64,000 bases of DNA from Cellulophaga baltica (lineage in GTDB: Bacteria; Bacteroidota; Bacteroidia; Flavobacteriales; Flavobacteriaceae): positions 351,939 to 415,938 of the forward strand of contig NZ_JAHKQN010000005.1 in NCBI RefSeq assembly GCF_018861125.1. Direction: 5' to 3'. Below are positions 8,944-17,907 of this stretch, one piece after another. The notes under the pieces are model-generated. The model saw only the letters and a program-made list of their open reading frames with translations. It did not search any database and was not told where the DNA came from. The translations under genes were made by a program, and so were the position numbers. Every line of letters begins with the position of its first letter. Positions within the stretch are counted from its first letter, which is position 1.

Positions 8944-10404
8944 TTATTTTAACTTAAATGTAATTGGAATAGAAAAAGGAACTTTTACTATTTTCCCTTT
9001 TTGTTTCCCTGGAGTCATTATTGGTAATTTTGATATAATACGAGAAGCTTCATCTTCTAATAAAGGACTAGGGCCTCGCATTTTAAGACCACCTATAGAA
9101 CCATCTTCTTGAATTATAAATAATAAATTTACTTTACCTTGTATACCTTGTTCTTGTGCTTCTTCAGGGTATTTAAAGTTTTTACTTATATGTTTATACA
9201 TTGCTTTCTGAAAACAAGCTCTTTTGTCTTCAGCATCTTCACAACCTGGAAAAACTGGAACTTCTTCAACAACACCAAAAGGAACACTCAACTCATTATC
9301 ATAATCAGTTTCTGATGTATGAACATCAACAGAAACTATTCCTGTTTCATCTGTTTTAATTTCTATATACTTTCCGTTTTTATCGTTAATAGTATATATA
9401 GCAGTTTCTTTAGCATTTTTAGCTTTTTCAACTAAAGCATTCATTTCTTTTTTTTCTTCTTCGGATTGGTTTTCCAAATCATTAACTTCAATTGTTTTAC
9501 TTGAAGCTACAATTAATGAAGTTTCAGTGATTTCAGTTTCTGCCTCAATTTTACTTTCCCCTTCACAAGAGGTATATACTAACATACCAGATATTAGTGG
9601 AATTAAAACTAAATACTTTAATTGAAATACTTTTTTTGATTTTGATTTTTGTAACATGACGATTCGTTTTTTGATTAATGATGATTTAAAAAATGGATTG
9701 ATGAATGAAATATGTTGTGTCTGAAAAACTTGTGACAGCAACAGTTGATAATGTTCTTTTTTATTTGTCTTTACAACTATAGAGTCTGCAATAAATTCGT
9801 GAACTTCTGATATTCTACTTTGGTAAACGTAAACTAAGGGATTAAACCAGTTTAATATTCGTAAAATTTCAAAAAAGATTAAATCGTAAGAATGACCTTG
9901 TTGTATATGAACTAACTCATGCGCTATAACACTATTATGCTCTTTTAAAACTACCTTATCTCCTAAAAATATAGACTTAAAGTATGAAAATGCAATCTCA
10001 CTATTTTTAATTACAACTCTAGTATAATCATTAAAATAATGTACGTCTCCTTTTTTCTTTAATGAAAATATTTGAATCAGTTTATATACAAATAGTAATG
10101 TTGCTATTGCTATTCCTGAAAGGAAAAAAATTAATACCCATGATACTTCTGTTTGCTGACTTGCATTAACTACAAGCTCTGCATCATTTAAATTCCATAA
10201 GAATTCCGGATAAAAAATAGATTCATTTGACACTTTTGTTTTTAAAGCCTCAATCTTTACCCAAGGCAAAACCATTGACAAAACATAAGTACCAATTAAA
10301 TACACTCTATTCCATTGAAAAAAGGTTTCTTTCTTTAAAAACAGATCATAAATAATTAAAAACAAAAGCTGAAAAGCTATACCTTCTAAGATATACTGTA
10401 TCAT
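8944..10404 (-). CDS. M56 family (BlaR1-like) membrane metallopeptidase with TonB C-terminal domain
   Basis: The N-terminal half has four likely membrane helices (about 1-20, 37-55, 90-110 and 268-285) enclosing a zinc-protease core with HELVH near residue 163 and the downstream EVHEFIAD motif. The last 90 residues form a TonB C-terminal domain (VFPGCED to IPITFKLK). This fusion is widespread in Bacteroidota and always accompanies a BlaI-type repressor. By analogy with BlaR1/MecR1, the peptidase would relieve BlaI repression on sensing a signal. No penicillin-binding sensor domain is present, so beta-lactam sensing should not be assumed. Its start overlaps the blaI stop by 4 bases (ATGA). Confidence 0.88.
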   Translation of the reverse strand: MIQYILEGIAFQLLFLIIYDLFLKKETFFQWNRVYLIGTYVLSMVLPWVKIEALKTKVSNESIFYPEFLWNLNDAELVVNASQQTEVSWVLIFFLSGIAIATLLFVYKLIQIFSLKKKGDVHYFNDYTRVVIKNSEIAFSYFKSIFLGDKVVLKEHNSVIAHELVHIQQGHSYDLIFFEILRILNWFNPLVYVYQSRISEVHEFIADSIVVKTNKKEHYQLLLSQVFQTQHISFINPFFKSSLIKKRIVMLQKSKSKKVFQLKYLVLIPLISGMLVYTSCEGESKIEAETEITETSLIVASSKTIEVNDLENQSEEEKKEMNALVEKAKNAKETAIYTINDKNGKYIEIKTDETGIVSVDVHTSETDYDNELSVPFGVVEEVPVFPGCEDAEDKRACFQKAMYKHISKNFKYPEEAQEQGIQGKVNLLFIIQEDGSIGGLKMRGPSPLLEDEASRIISKLPIMTPGKQKGKIVKVPFSIPITFKLK

Positions 10405-10763
10405 TTTTCTTCTTTTTTAATTTCGTCTAAAACAGCTTCTAGCTCTGATAAATTCATGTCATTTTTTTTCATAAAAAATGACACCATACTTTTAAAAGAA
10501 CCTTGAAAATAACCATCAACCAATTTATTTATAGACTGATTACTATATTCCGCCTTTTTTAAAATTGGAAAATACAAATAGCCTTTACCCTCTTGTTCAT
10601 GATCAACAAAACCTTTACTCTCTAATATTCTAACAATGGTAGAAACGGTATTATATTTCGGCTTAGGTTCTGGTAATTTTTCAATAATTGAAGCAACATT
10701 ACATTTACTTAATTGCCATAAAACCTGCATTACCTCTTCTTCTGCTTTTGTTAACTGTTTCAT
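10401..10763 (-). CDS. BlaI/MecI/CopY family transcriptional repressor
   Basis: A 120-residue winged-helix protein with the family landmarks LTKAEEEVMQVLWQL, PKPKYNTVSTIVRILESKGFVDHEQEGKGYLYFP and a C-terminal dimerisation helix. BlaI-type repressors bind short dyads as dimers and are inactivated by proteolysis. Three identical dyads cover its promoter (10805-10861), so it should repress its own operon with the M56 gene. No beta-lactamase gene is nearby. Confidence 0.9.
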   Translation of the reverse strand: MKQLTKAEEEVMQVLWQLSKCNVASIIEKLPEPKPKYNTVSTIVRILESKGFVDHEQEGKGYLYFPILKKAEYSNQSINKLVDGYFQGSFKSMVSFFMKKNDMNLSELEAVLDEIKKEEK

Positions 10764-10804
10764 TGTATATATTTATAGTTAAATCTGTTCTACAAAAACC
10801 TTTC

Positions 10805-10861
10805 AACTAAATTATTAGTTCAAATATAACTAAATTATTAGTTTAAACTAACTTTTTAGTT
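10805..10861 (-). promoter_or_regulatory. Three BlaI-type operator dyads covering the blaI promoter
   Basis: The dyad AACTAA-N4-TTAGTT occurs exactly three times: 10805-10820, 10828-10843 and 10846-10861. On the minus strand a perfect -7 box TATATTTG (10828-10821) lies between the first and second copies. The copies therefore cover the start site, the spacer and the -33 region. The distance to the blaI ATG (10763) suits a leader of about 50 nt. Binding by BlaI is inferred from position. Confidence 0.75.
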
Positions 10862-10943
10862 GATTTAATTATATTTACCTTTAAATTCATCAATAAACTG
10901 TAACAAAAACAGATTATATTCGTCTTACGTGTAAACAATAACT

Positions 10944-11453
10944 ATGGATATTACTTTATTTATTTTTGGTCTTATTTGTGTAATCGTAGGTATTTTTGGT
11001 AGTTTTTTACCAATTTTACCGGGGCCACCTATTAGTTGGCTAGGTTTATTATTGCTTTTTTTAACTAGTGTCATACCACAAGATTGGTGGTTTTTAGGCA
11101 TAACATTAGGTATTGCAATTTTAGTTTTTGCGATGGACTATATAATACCTGCAGTGGGAACTAAAAAATTTGGCGGTACAAAAGCGGGAATGATTGGTAC
11201 TACTGTTGGCCTTATTGTTGGCTTAATTGCACCTATACCTGGCGGGATAATAATTGGTCCTTTTTTAGGGGCTTTTATTGGTGAGTTAATTAATAAAGCC
11301 GATAACAAAACAGCACTTAAGGCTGCTTTTGGTTCTTTTCTAGGGTTTTTAACTGGTACTTTTATGAAGTTTATGATTAGTATTATCTATTTCGGACTTT
11401 TTATATCAAAAAGCTGGGAATACAGGTATGCATTATTCTCCTTTTTGTATTAA
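10944..11453 (+). CDS. DUF456 family membrane protein
   Basis: The 169 residues are almost wholly hydrophobic, with glycine-rich helices. The opening FGLICVIVGIFGSFLPILPGPPISWLGLL and the internal GGTKAGMIGTTVGLIVGLIAPIPGGIIIGPFLGAFIGEL are typical of DUF456. There are probably five or six membrane segments. The function is unknown. It is transcribed divergently from blaI, and the operator dyads lie 83 nt or more upstream of its start, so an effect of BlaI on this gene is possible but less direct. Confidence 0.8.
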   Translation: MDITLFIFGLICVIVGIFGSFLPILPGPPISWLGLLLLFLTSVIPQDWWFLGITLGIAILVFAMDYIIPAVGTKKFGGTKAGMIGTTVGLIVGLIAPIPGGIIIGPFLGAFIGELINKADNKTALKAAFGSFLGFLTGTFMKFMISIIYFGLFISKSWEYRYALFSFLY

Positions 11454-11531
11454 AAAATGTTAATTCTTTTACATACCTTTTAAAATTTCATACTTTCAGA
11501 AAGTCATTATTTTTCTCACAAAACTTTCTGT

Positions 11532-12290
11532 ATGTTATTAACTATAAATAAGTTATTGAGTATTACTATAATATTAGCACTTCCAATTGGTATTTATTCT
11601 CAAGTAAATACAATTAGCGCTAAGGTAATTTATAATGATATAGTGCTAGAAAGTGTCACTGTAAAAAACCTTTCAAGTAATGAAAATACGATCTCAAATA
11701 ATAAGGGTTTATTTTCTTTAAAAGCTGCCATTGGAGACACCTTACACTTCTCTTATATTGGAATGAAAAATTTAGAAAGAATTATTACTCAAAACGACTT
11801 GAAGAATGACAGTTTAAACATACAAATGTTTGAAAAAACTGTAGTTTTAGAGGGTGTTGAAGTTGTGGAGTATTCTTCTGTAAACTCCCTTTCTCTAGGT
11901 ATAATTTCAAAAGAGAAAAAAGAGTTTTCACAATATGAGCGTAAACTTGCAACAGCAGGTGACTTTAAAGCTATTCATCTTCTATCATTATTGGGTGGTA
12001 AATTAGCTGTAGATCCCATAATAAATAAGATTAGTGGCCGTACCAAACGAATGAAATATGCAATAGAACTTGAGAAAAAAGAAAATCGAATTACCTTTTT
12101 AGAAGAAAACTATAGCGCTTATCTTTTAGATAAATTAAAAATAGAAAATGGCGAACTACAATTATTTTACACTCATCTTATTGAAGATGAAAATATTGAA
12201 AAAATGATTGAAAATTATCAACATGATAAATTCGCCTTCTTTTTAATAAATGAATGGAACAGCTATGCTCAAAATTTGATTATAGAATAA
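11532..12290 (+). CDS. Secreted protein with CarboxypepD_reg-like domain
   Basis: A signal peptide (residues 1-23, ending near IYSQ) precedes a beta-sandwich of the carboxypeptidase regulatory-like type at about 24-105. The usual landmarks are there: VTVKNLSSNENTISNNKGLFSLKAAIGDTLHFSYIGMK. The remaining 150 residues are not recognised. In this phylum the domain usually precedes a TonB-receptor barrel, but here there is no barrel, so this belongs to the short stand-alone class whose role is unknown. It ends 2 nt before the convergent nitroreductase gene. Confidence 0.7.
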   Translation: MLLTINKLLSITIILALPIGIYSQVNTISAKVIYNDIVLESVTVKNLSSNENTISNNKGLFSLKAAIGDTLHFSYIGMKNLERIITQNDLKNDSLNIQMFEKTVVLEGVEVVEYSSVNSLSLGIISKEKKEFSQYERKLATAGDFKAIHLLSLLGGKLAVDPIINKISGRTKRMKYAIELEKKENRITFLEENYSAYLLDKLKIENGELQLFYTHLIEDENIEKMIENYQHDKFAFFLINEWNSYAQNLIIE

Positions 12291-12292
12291 AA

Positions 12293-12844
12293 CTACAACC
12301 AATCTACTTTATCTTCTAGTGGCATTCGTACTGCATCAGAAACTTTTTCATCATAATTACCCATATAAAAGAAACCAAGACATACTTCCCCTCTATTCAT
12401 TTCAAAAAACTCTCCCATATATTTTATTAAACCTGGAGAACTCCAGTAAGCACCAATACCTAACTCTGTACACATTAGCCACATATTTTGCACAGCCATA
12501 GCTACAGCTGCAACTTCTTCCCATTCGGGAACACTTTCTTCAGGGTCACGTTGCATACAAATAGCAATAACAGCAGCTGCACTTTTAGGATTTTGTATTA
12601 TTTTTTTTGCTTTAAACTCTTTTGGCGAAGCATCATTCTCTAAGTATTTTAAAGATAAAAACAACCCTAATTTTTCTTTAGATTCCCCCTGTAAAACTTT
12701 AAAACGCCACGGTTCAGTTTTCCTATGACTAGGAGCCCAATTAGCTGCTTCTAAAACTTTTTCAATAGTCTCTTTCGCTATAGGTTGATCATTATATTGA
12801 GCAGGAAAAACAGATCTTCTATTCTTGATTAAATCAAATAACAT
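12293..12844 (-). CDS. Nitroreductase family FMN enzyme
   Basis: At 183 residues it matches the short nitroreductase type related to YdjA. LIKNRRSVFPAQY holds the FMN-phosphate-binding Arg residues, AANWAPSHRKTEPWRF is the conserved substrate/FMN segment, and the C-terminal part has GIGAYWSSPG. Such enzymes form FMN homodimers and reduce nitro compounds or quinone-like acceptors with NAD(P)H. The physiological substrate cannot be inferred. The minus strand carries a -7-like TAACTTTG (12873-12866) just upstream. Confidence 0.88.
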   Translation of the reverse strand: MLFDLIKNRRSVFPAQYNDQPIAKETIEKVLEAANWAPSHRKTEPWRFKVLQGESKEKLGLFLSLKYLENDASPKEFKAKKIIQNPKSAAAVIAICMQRDPEESVPEWEEVAAVAMAVQNMWLMCTELGIGAYWSSPGLIKYMGEFFEMNRGEVCLGFFYMGNYDEKVSDAVRMPLEDKVDWL

Positions 12845-12922
12845 CTTAAACTTCTTTTAGAACACCAAAGTTAAGTGATAGATTTTAAATGGTTAAACTC
12901 TTAATAAGGTTTTGTATTAAAA

Positions 12923-13711
12923 CTAAGATTCAATCATTTCTTTGTATTCGCTTGGACTCATAAATGCATGACGTTTAAAAAAACGAGAAAAACTACTTAA
13001 AGATTCAAATCCGAAATAAAAAGCCATTTCTTTTAAAGTAATACTACTTTGCTTTAACATTCTTTTAATTTCGGTCACCTGTCTTTGTTGAATTACTTGC
13101 TTTGCCGTTAAGTTTAATTTTTCTTTTAAAATCTGATTTAACCTTTTTTCACTAATACCCATTTGTTGCGCATAATAATCACCTGAAGTTTCTTCAATAT
13201 AGTTAGATTCCATCAATTTTAAGAACAAAAAAACTCGTTTCTGATTTAAATCTTGTTTTAAATACCCTGAGTTTTGTATCCTAATTAGTTTAAGCATCAA
13301 CACTTTTAATAGTGTTTTAATAAGTAAATATGCGTTTTCTTTATGTTTATATTCTTCTTTAATTAAAGATAATACGGTAGCAATAGCTGTAAAATCTTTT
13401 TCTTTAATTTTTAATATACTATCTGAACTAAGCTTAAATAAATTTAAAATATCTAAAGCATATTCTTCATCATCTTCTTCAATAAAGTCCCTTTCAAAAT
13501 ATAGAACAAGGCCTTTTGTATCAGTTTTTAATGACGAAGAAAACACTTCATTTAAAGGCTTAAAGTATACCGTTGTATCATTTTTGGTGTCAAAAAAAAT
13601 TCCAAATGAATTTTTAGACAATAAAGGTGGATCTTGGCCTAAATTATTATTTATATAAATTTTATCTTTCCAGTTTTTCACAATTGAAAAGATATAAAAC
13701 ATTTTATTCAT
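12923..13711 (-). CDS. AraC family transcriptional regulator
   Basis: The C-terminal 90 residues form the double helix-turn-helix of AraC/XylS proteins, ending in ITLKEMAFYFGFESLSSFSRFFKRHAFMSPSEYKEM with the hallmark phenylalanines and the Pro-Ser-x-Tyr. The N-terminal 170 residues are a ligand-sensing cupin-like domain without an assigned ligand. The gene abuts the MFS transporter gene (ATG at 13711, MFS stop at 13712), so the pair is an operon and the regulator probably controls the transporter in response to its substrate. Confidence 0.88.
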   Translation of the reverse strand: MNKMFYIFSIVKNWKDKIYINNNLGQDPPLLSKNSFGIFFDTKNDTTVYFKPLNEVFSSSLKTDTKGLVLYFERDFIEEDDEEYALDILNLFKLSSDSILKIKEKDFTAIATVLSLIKEEYKHKENAYLLIKTLLKVLMLKLIRIQNSGYLKQDLNQKRVFLFLKLMESNYIEETSGDYYAQQMGISEKRLNQILKEKLNLTAKQVIQQRQVTEIKRMLKQSSITLKEMAFYFGFESLSSFSRFFKRHAFMSPSEYKEMIES

Positions 13712-14860
13712 TTACTGAATAAGCTTTATTTTTTTAAAAATAACGAAAAAAACAATGCCTATTAATAGTGCTAAAAATGAAGCTGTACCAAAAATATAAC
13801 GTGCATCATCAGCCACAAATTCAATAAATGTTGATATAAACTGGCCAGCAAAAACTCCCATTGAAAACAAACCTAAGTTCTTACCTTGAGTTTTACTCGT
13901 ACTGACTTCAACCATCATATGATTGAATAACGGAATGGTAAAACCAAAACCAATACCTGTAAATAATGCTCCGAAAACCAATAGTATAATTGATGTGGCA
14001 AATGCAAAACAGATATACCCCATCATAAAAAATATAAAACCTAAAACTACTGTTTTGTATGGGCTTAACTTATCTACTACTTTAGGCATTTGACTAGCTG
14101 ACACTACTGCTATTAATGATATTGATGCCATAAAATATCCTACATAACTATCAGAAAAACCAAAACTATCAGGTAAAAATTGAGGCAAGCGTACAAAACT
14201 TACAAAAAACAAAACCATTGCTGCAAATGATCCCCAAAATATTAGATTTACTTCTCTTTTCTCATTACTATTAATTAAAGTTTTTTCAGTATTCAAATCA
14301 ATTTCTACCTTATTATTTTTAGGAAGAAAAATTAAAGCAAAAACAAAACACAATAAAGCAATTAGATAAATTATAAAAGGAAAACGCCAATTTATGTCAC
14401 CTAATATTCCTCCTAATGATAAAAATACAACGCCCCCTAATTCTATGGCCATACCTTGCCATGCAATAAGTTTCATACGTTCTTTACCTACAAAATAATC
14501 TGCGATATAAGAAGTCAATGCAACTTGTACCGCAACTGCAGCCGGACCCAACAAAATTCTATCTGCAATTAATAGATAAGAGTTAGTTATATAACCACCT
14601 AAAAAACCAAAAGCAGCATAAGGTATTAACCCCAAGCACAATAGTTTAAAAGCTCCTATTTTATTTAACAACCTACCTACAAGTGAAGCTGATAAAACTA
14701 CACCTAAAGAAGGTAACGTAATTAACCATCCTGGACTATAAGCAAAGTTTAATTGTTTAGCTATTTCTGTTAATGATGGAGCAATAACAGTACCAACCAT
14801 TATTGTTAATGAGCTGGTAAAAAGTATTATAGCAATACCTAGTGTATTAATTTTATTCAT
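13712..14860 (-). CDS. MFS transporter
   Basis: A 382-residue protein with about twelve hydrophobic segments and a charged central loop (about residues 185-205). The loop between helices 2 and 3 has LVGRLLNKIGAFKLL, the usual MFS A-motif position. The architecture suits the drug:H+ antiporter-1 or sugar-efflux branches, but the substrate cannot be read. It is the first gene of the operon with the AraC regulator. A 13-bp dyad lies 28 nt upstream of the ATG. Confidence 0.85.
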   Translation of the reverse strand: MNKINTLGIAIILFTSSLTIMVGTVIAPSLTEIAKQLNFAYSPGWLITLPSLGVVLSASLVGRLLNKIGAFKLLCLGLIPYAAFGFLGGYITNSYLLIADRILLGPAAVAVQVALTSYIADYFVGKERMKLIAWQGMAIELGGVVFLSLGGILGDINWRFPFIIYLIALLCFVFALIFLPKNNKVEIDLNTEKTLINSNEKREVNLIFWGSFAAMVLFFVSFVRLPQFLPDSFGFSDSYVGYFMASISLIAVVSASQMPKVVDKLSPYKTVVLGFIFFMMGYICFAFATSIILLVFGALFTGIGFGFTIPLFNHMMVEVSTSKTQGKNLGLFSMGVFAGQFISTFIEFVADDARYIFGTASFLALLIGIVFFVIFKKIKLIQ

Positions 14861-14887
14861 GTGTTACATATTTAGACTGCAAAATTC

Positions 14888-14900
14888 CGTGTAAAACACG
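14888..14900 (-). promoter_or_regulatory. Dyad upstream of the MFS-AraC operon
   Basis: CGTGT-AAA-ACACG is a perfect inverted repeat flanked by TTC on one side and AA on the other, 28-40 nt upstream of the MFS start. A regulator site is a reasonable guess, but AraC proteins more often use direct repeats, so the assignment is weak. Confidence 0.35.
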
Positions 14901-15037
14901 AATAAAATGTTTCCTAATTTCTAAATAATTATACCATTTTGGAAATTGGCAGCTATTTATCTACTGCATCAATTATAAACTCAATAAAGATCATCCAATT
15001 TTCAAATTAAATAGAAATTGTACTTGAACTTTTAAAA

Positions 15038-15358
15038 ATGAAGATGATGGAAAAGAAAAAAAATGAAAATATTGTAGAAACTAAAAAATATAATTCTAAC
15101 GTTACTAAAGATGATTTACAAGCCTTAGGAAAAAAAGGATTGAGTATGGATGCCGGTGATGATAGCCTGCTTCAAAAAAGAGAAAATCGTGTAGATTTTT
15201 CAGGTGATGAATTAGATGTACCGGGCAGAAATGAACCTAACACTACTAATCATTTAAAATTAAAAGATGAAGAGAACAGTCTATTTGGCCAAGGAGGTGA
15301 AAGTAAAGATAACTTAGAAGAACCTGAACGTGCGAACTTAGATAAATCTGGTAATTAA
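15038..15358 (+). CDS. Small charged protein of unknown function
   Basis: The 106-residue product is hydrophilic, very rich in Asp, Glu, Lys and Asn, and has no signal sequence or membrane helix. The middle segment VDFSGDELDVPGRNEPN followed by LKDEENSLFGQGGE has the look of a conserved motif in short Bacteroidota proteins of unknown function, recalled here rather than searched. It is probably disordered. The ATG at 15038 or the one at 15047 could be used. It stands alone between the MFS promoter region and the NDH-2 terminator. Confidence 0.6.
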   Translation: MKMMEKKKNENIVETKKYNSNVTKDDLQALGKKGLSMDAGDDSLLQKRENRVDFSGDELDVPGRNEPNTTNHLKLKDEENSLFGQGGESKDNLEEPERANLDKSGN

Positions 15359-15372
15359 GACTTATTTTAAAC

Positions 15373-15400
15373 AAAAAAAGCCTCCCATAATAGGAAAGCC
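15373..15400 (-). terminator. Terminator after the NDH-2 gene
   Basis: On the minus strand GGCTTTCC pairs with GGGAGGCT (including three G-U pairs) around the loop TATTAT and is followed by six Ts. The wobble pairs work only for minus-strand RNA, so it serves the ndh gene that stops at 15518. Confidence 0.65.
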
Positions 15401-15517
15401 TTTCATCGGTTTATACATTTTAAAGTTGCTTTAAAATGATTTACCACAACTTGTACTTATTACTAAGTACAACACAACATTGCAAATATAGAAAAGGTTT
15501 TTTGTTTTATATAATCT

Positions 15518-16795
15518 TTATGATTTTGTTTTATAAGGTCGCACAATTAATCGTGCGGCCTTATCATAATTAATATAGTTATAACCCCAATTAAAAAATA
15601 CAATCACTTTATTTCTAAAACCTACTAACGCCATAAGATGAACAAACATCCATATAAACCAAGCGAAAAAACCTCCAAATTTTAATTTGTGTAAATCAAC
15701 AACAGCTTTGTTTCTTCCAATTGTTGCCATTGAACCTTTATCTATATATTTAAAAGGATTTAGTGCTTTATTCGCTAATAATTTTTTAAAGTTTTTAGCT
15801 AAATTTTCTCCTTGCTGTATTGCTGGCTGTGCTACCTGCGGGTGACCTTTCGGAAAATCTTCAGTCTCCATATACGCAATATCACCAATAGCAAAAATAT
15901 TGGTATAACCTTCTACTTGGTTAAAACTATTTACTTTATACCTGTTCAACCGTTCAACCAAATGTTCTTCTTTAAAACCATCTATAGTAGCACCGGTAAC
16001 CCCTGCAGACCATATGAAGTTTTCACTTCTCATTGTTTCTCCCCCACGTATAGTAACAATACCATCATTATAGTCTTGAACAATAGTGTTTAAGTGTATT
16101 TCTACCCCTAGCTTTTCTAAAAACTCAGTAGCTTTTTTTGAGGATTTTTCACTCATTGGAGGCAAAACTCTAGGTCCGCCTTCAAACAAATGAATTCGCA
16201 TTTTTGAAATATCTAAATGTGTATAATCTTTAGGAAAAACATTATGTTTCAACTCCGCTAAAGCACCTGCTAACTCAACCCCTGTTGGCCCTGCACCAAC
16301 AACACAAAAGTTCAATAAAGCTTTTTGTTCTTCTTCTGAAGTAGAATCATCAGCTTTCTCAAAATTTTGTAATACCAAACTTCTAATATTTAATGCCTGC
16401 GGAACACTTTTCATTGGCATGGCATTTTTAGCAATATTCTCGTTATTAAAATAATTGGTTTTTGTACCTGTTGCCATTACCAAATAATCATAACTTAATA
16501 CCCCTGTACTTGTAAATATTTCTTGTTTTTCAGGATCTATCTTATCAACATTAGCTAATCTAAAATAAAAATTGTCTAGCTCTTTTAGTATTTTACGAAT
16601 TGGATAAGCAATAGAATCTGGTTCTAAACCACTAGTCGAAACCTGATAAAGTAAAGGCTGAAATGTATGATAATTATGCCTATCAATCATAACAACTTGA
16701 GCATCTAACTCTTTTAGCTTTTTTGCTAACGATATACCGGCAAATCCGCCGCCGATAATGACGATTCTCTTCTGATTAGTATTAGGAAGATTCAT
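15518..16795 (-). CDS. ndh: Type II NADH dehydrogenase (NDH-2)
   Basis: This 425-residue flavoprotein oxidises NADH and reduces quinone without pumping protons. It has an FAD-binding GGGFAG motif near residue 15, the NADH-binding GAGPTGVELAGALAE near 167, and the FAD-contacting FAIGDIAYME near 308. The hydrophobic aromatic segment FFAWFIWMFVHLMALVGF at about 378-395 is the membrane-docking region typical of NDH-2. It stands next to stress-protein and cbb3-oxidase genes, in keeping with a respiratory role. It has its own terminator at 15373-15400. Confidence 0.88.
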   Translation of the reverse strand: MNLPNTNQKRIVIIGGGFAGISLAKKLKELDAQVVMIDRHNYHTFQPLLYQVSTSGLEPDSIAYPIRKILKELDNFYFRLANVDKIDPEKQEIFTSTGVLSYDYLVMATGTKTNYFNNENIAKNAMPMKSVPQALNIRSLVLQNFEKADDSTSEEEQKALLNFCVVGAGPTGVELAGALAELKHNVFPKDYTHLDISKMRIHLFEGGPRVLPPMSEKSSKKATEFLEKLGVEIHLNTIVQDYNDGIVTIRGGETMRSENFIWSAGVTGATIDGFKEEHLVERLNRYKVNSFNQVEGYTNIFAIGDIAYMETEDFPKGHPQVAQPAIQQGENLAKNFKKLLANKALNPFKYIDKGSMATIGRNKAVVDLHKLKFGGFFAWFIWMFVHLMALVGFRNKVIVFFNWGYNYINYDKAARLIVRPYKTKS

Positions 16796-16907
16796 ACGCT
16801 AAATTTTTAACAAATTTAGTTAAACAAAGGCTGTTTGAACCTTATTTTACATATCTATAACACTTTTTTTTAAGTTCTATAACAAAACAATACTATCCTT
16901 AAAAAAA

Positions 16908-17810
16908 CTATAATTTATTTGCCGAAAAAACGGGAATATCTTTCTTAGGCATAAGTCCAATTCCCATTTCAGGAAGTACCAATAAAGGTAATTGTGTATG
17001 AAAAGCCATTTTTTTAACTATAGGCTCTCGAGTCATGCGCTCCATATAACTATGCTGATAATTTAGCATTGCTAATAAATGAACTTGTAATTCAGCCGTA
17101 AAAACCTCTAACGTGTTTGAAACCGAATTCATCTCTGAAATGGTGTGAATGTAATATTCCGTAGTATTTAAATATCTTCTTAGCATATTTAAATTAAATT
17201 GTTGGACTTCTGTTAACGCCTTTATTTTATTTTGAACATAAACAATACGGATAACAGCTTCAAAAGTTTCTGCTAGCTCTAGTAAAGGTTGTAATTCTGA
17301 TAGGGTATAAAAACGATTAAAATCTGTTGCAAAAGCAATTTCTTTAGGAGTTTCATATTCAAAATGTTCAGGTATCGCCAATACCGGACATTTTTTTACA
17401 GCTTTTATAATACGAACAGCATTACTACCCATAAAAACTTCTGATACTCCTGATGCTCCTTTTGTGCCTAAAATAACCATTTGAATGTTATAATCATCAA
17501 CCAACTCTTTCACCTCATCAACTAAAAAACTAAAAGACGAAATGGTTTTGAAATTATGAATATGTGCAGGATCAGGGTATTCTTTTTCTATCCTTCTTAA
17601 AAGATTTATCAAGCCTTTTTTAGAAGAATTTTCTACCGTATTTTTTTCTTCATATACTGCTGTTGCCATAAACCTACTCGCCGAAATATTTGGCGTGTAT
17701 GTATTTAATAAATAGATATTACATTGCTCATTTTTAAACAACTCAATCGCATATTTTACAGCGTTCCAGGCATTTTCAGAAAAGTCAGTGGGGATTAATA
17801 TATTTTTCAT
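16908..17810 (-). CDS. Tandem universal stress protein (UspA domains)
   Basis: Two UspA-like domains make up 300 residues. The first begins MKNILIPTDFSENAWNAVKYA and contains the ATP-loop motif VILGTKGASGVSEVFMGSNAVRII; the second (from about residue 155, EIAFATDFNRF) is degenerate and lacks a clear GxxG9G motif. Tandem Usps of this type are common in Bacteroidota and often linked to low oxygen. An FNR-like site and a -7 box lie directly upstream (17832-17875), so oxygen-controlled expression is likely. Confidence 0.85.
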   Translation of the reverse strand: MKNILIPTDFSENAWNAVKYAIELFKNEQCNIYLLNTYTPNISASRFMATAVYEEKNTVENSSKKGLINLLRRIEKEYPDPAHIHNFKTISSFSFLVDEVKELVDDYNIQMVILGTKGASGVSEVFMGSNAVRIIKAVKKCPVLAIPEHFEYETPKEIAFATDFNRFYTLSELQPLLELAETFEAVIRIVYVQNKIKALTEVQQFNLNMLRRYLNTTEYYIHTISEMNSVSNTLEVFTAELQVHLLAMLNYQHSYMERMTREPIVKKMAFHTQLPLLVLPEMGIGLMPKKDIPVFSANKL

Positions 17811-17831
17811 GCTTCTAGTTTTTACTTGATG

Positions 17832-17875
17832 TAAAACTATACCAACTGAAAAATGAAAACTATGACAATTATCAG
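17832..17875 (-). promoter_or_regulatory. FNR-like site and -7 box of the uspA promoter
   Basis: The dyad ATGACAATTATCAG occupies 17862-17875 (centre 17868.5). On the minus strand the -7-like box TAGTTTTA starts at 17839, 29.5 bp from that centre. No -33 element is seen, as expected for an activator-dependent promoter. Transcription would start near 17825, about 15 nt before the ATG. Confidence 0.7.
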
Positions 17876-17907
17876 GTTTACAAGTTTTTATTGCAGGGTG
17901 TTGTTTT

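Noticed and set aside
10401-10763. Beta-lactam resistance locus
   Set aside because: The BlaI/M56 pair lacks a beta-lactamase gene and the M56 protein lacks a penicillin-binding sensor domain; its C-terminus is a TonB-like domain.
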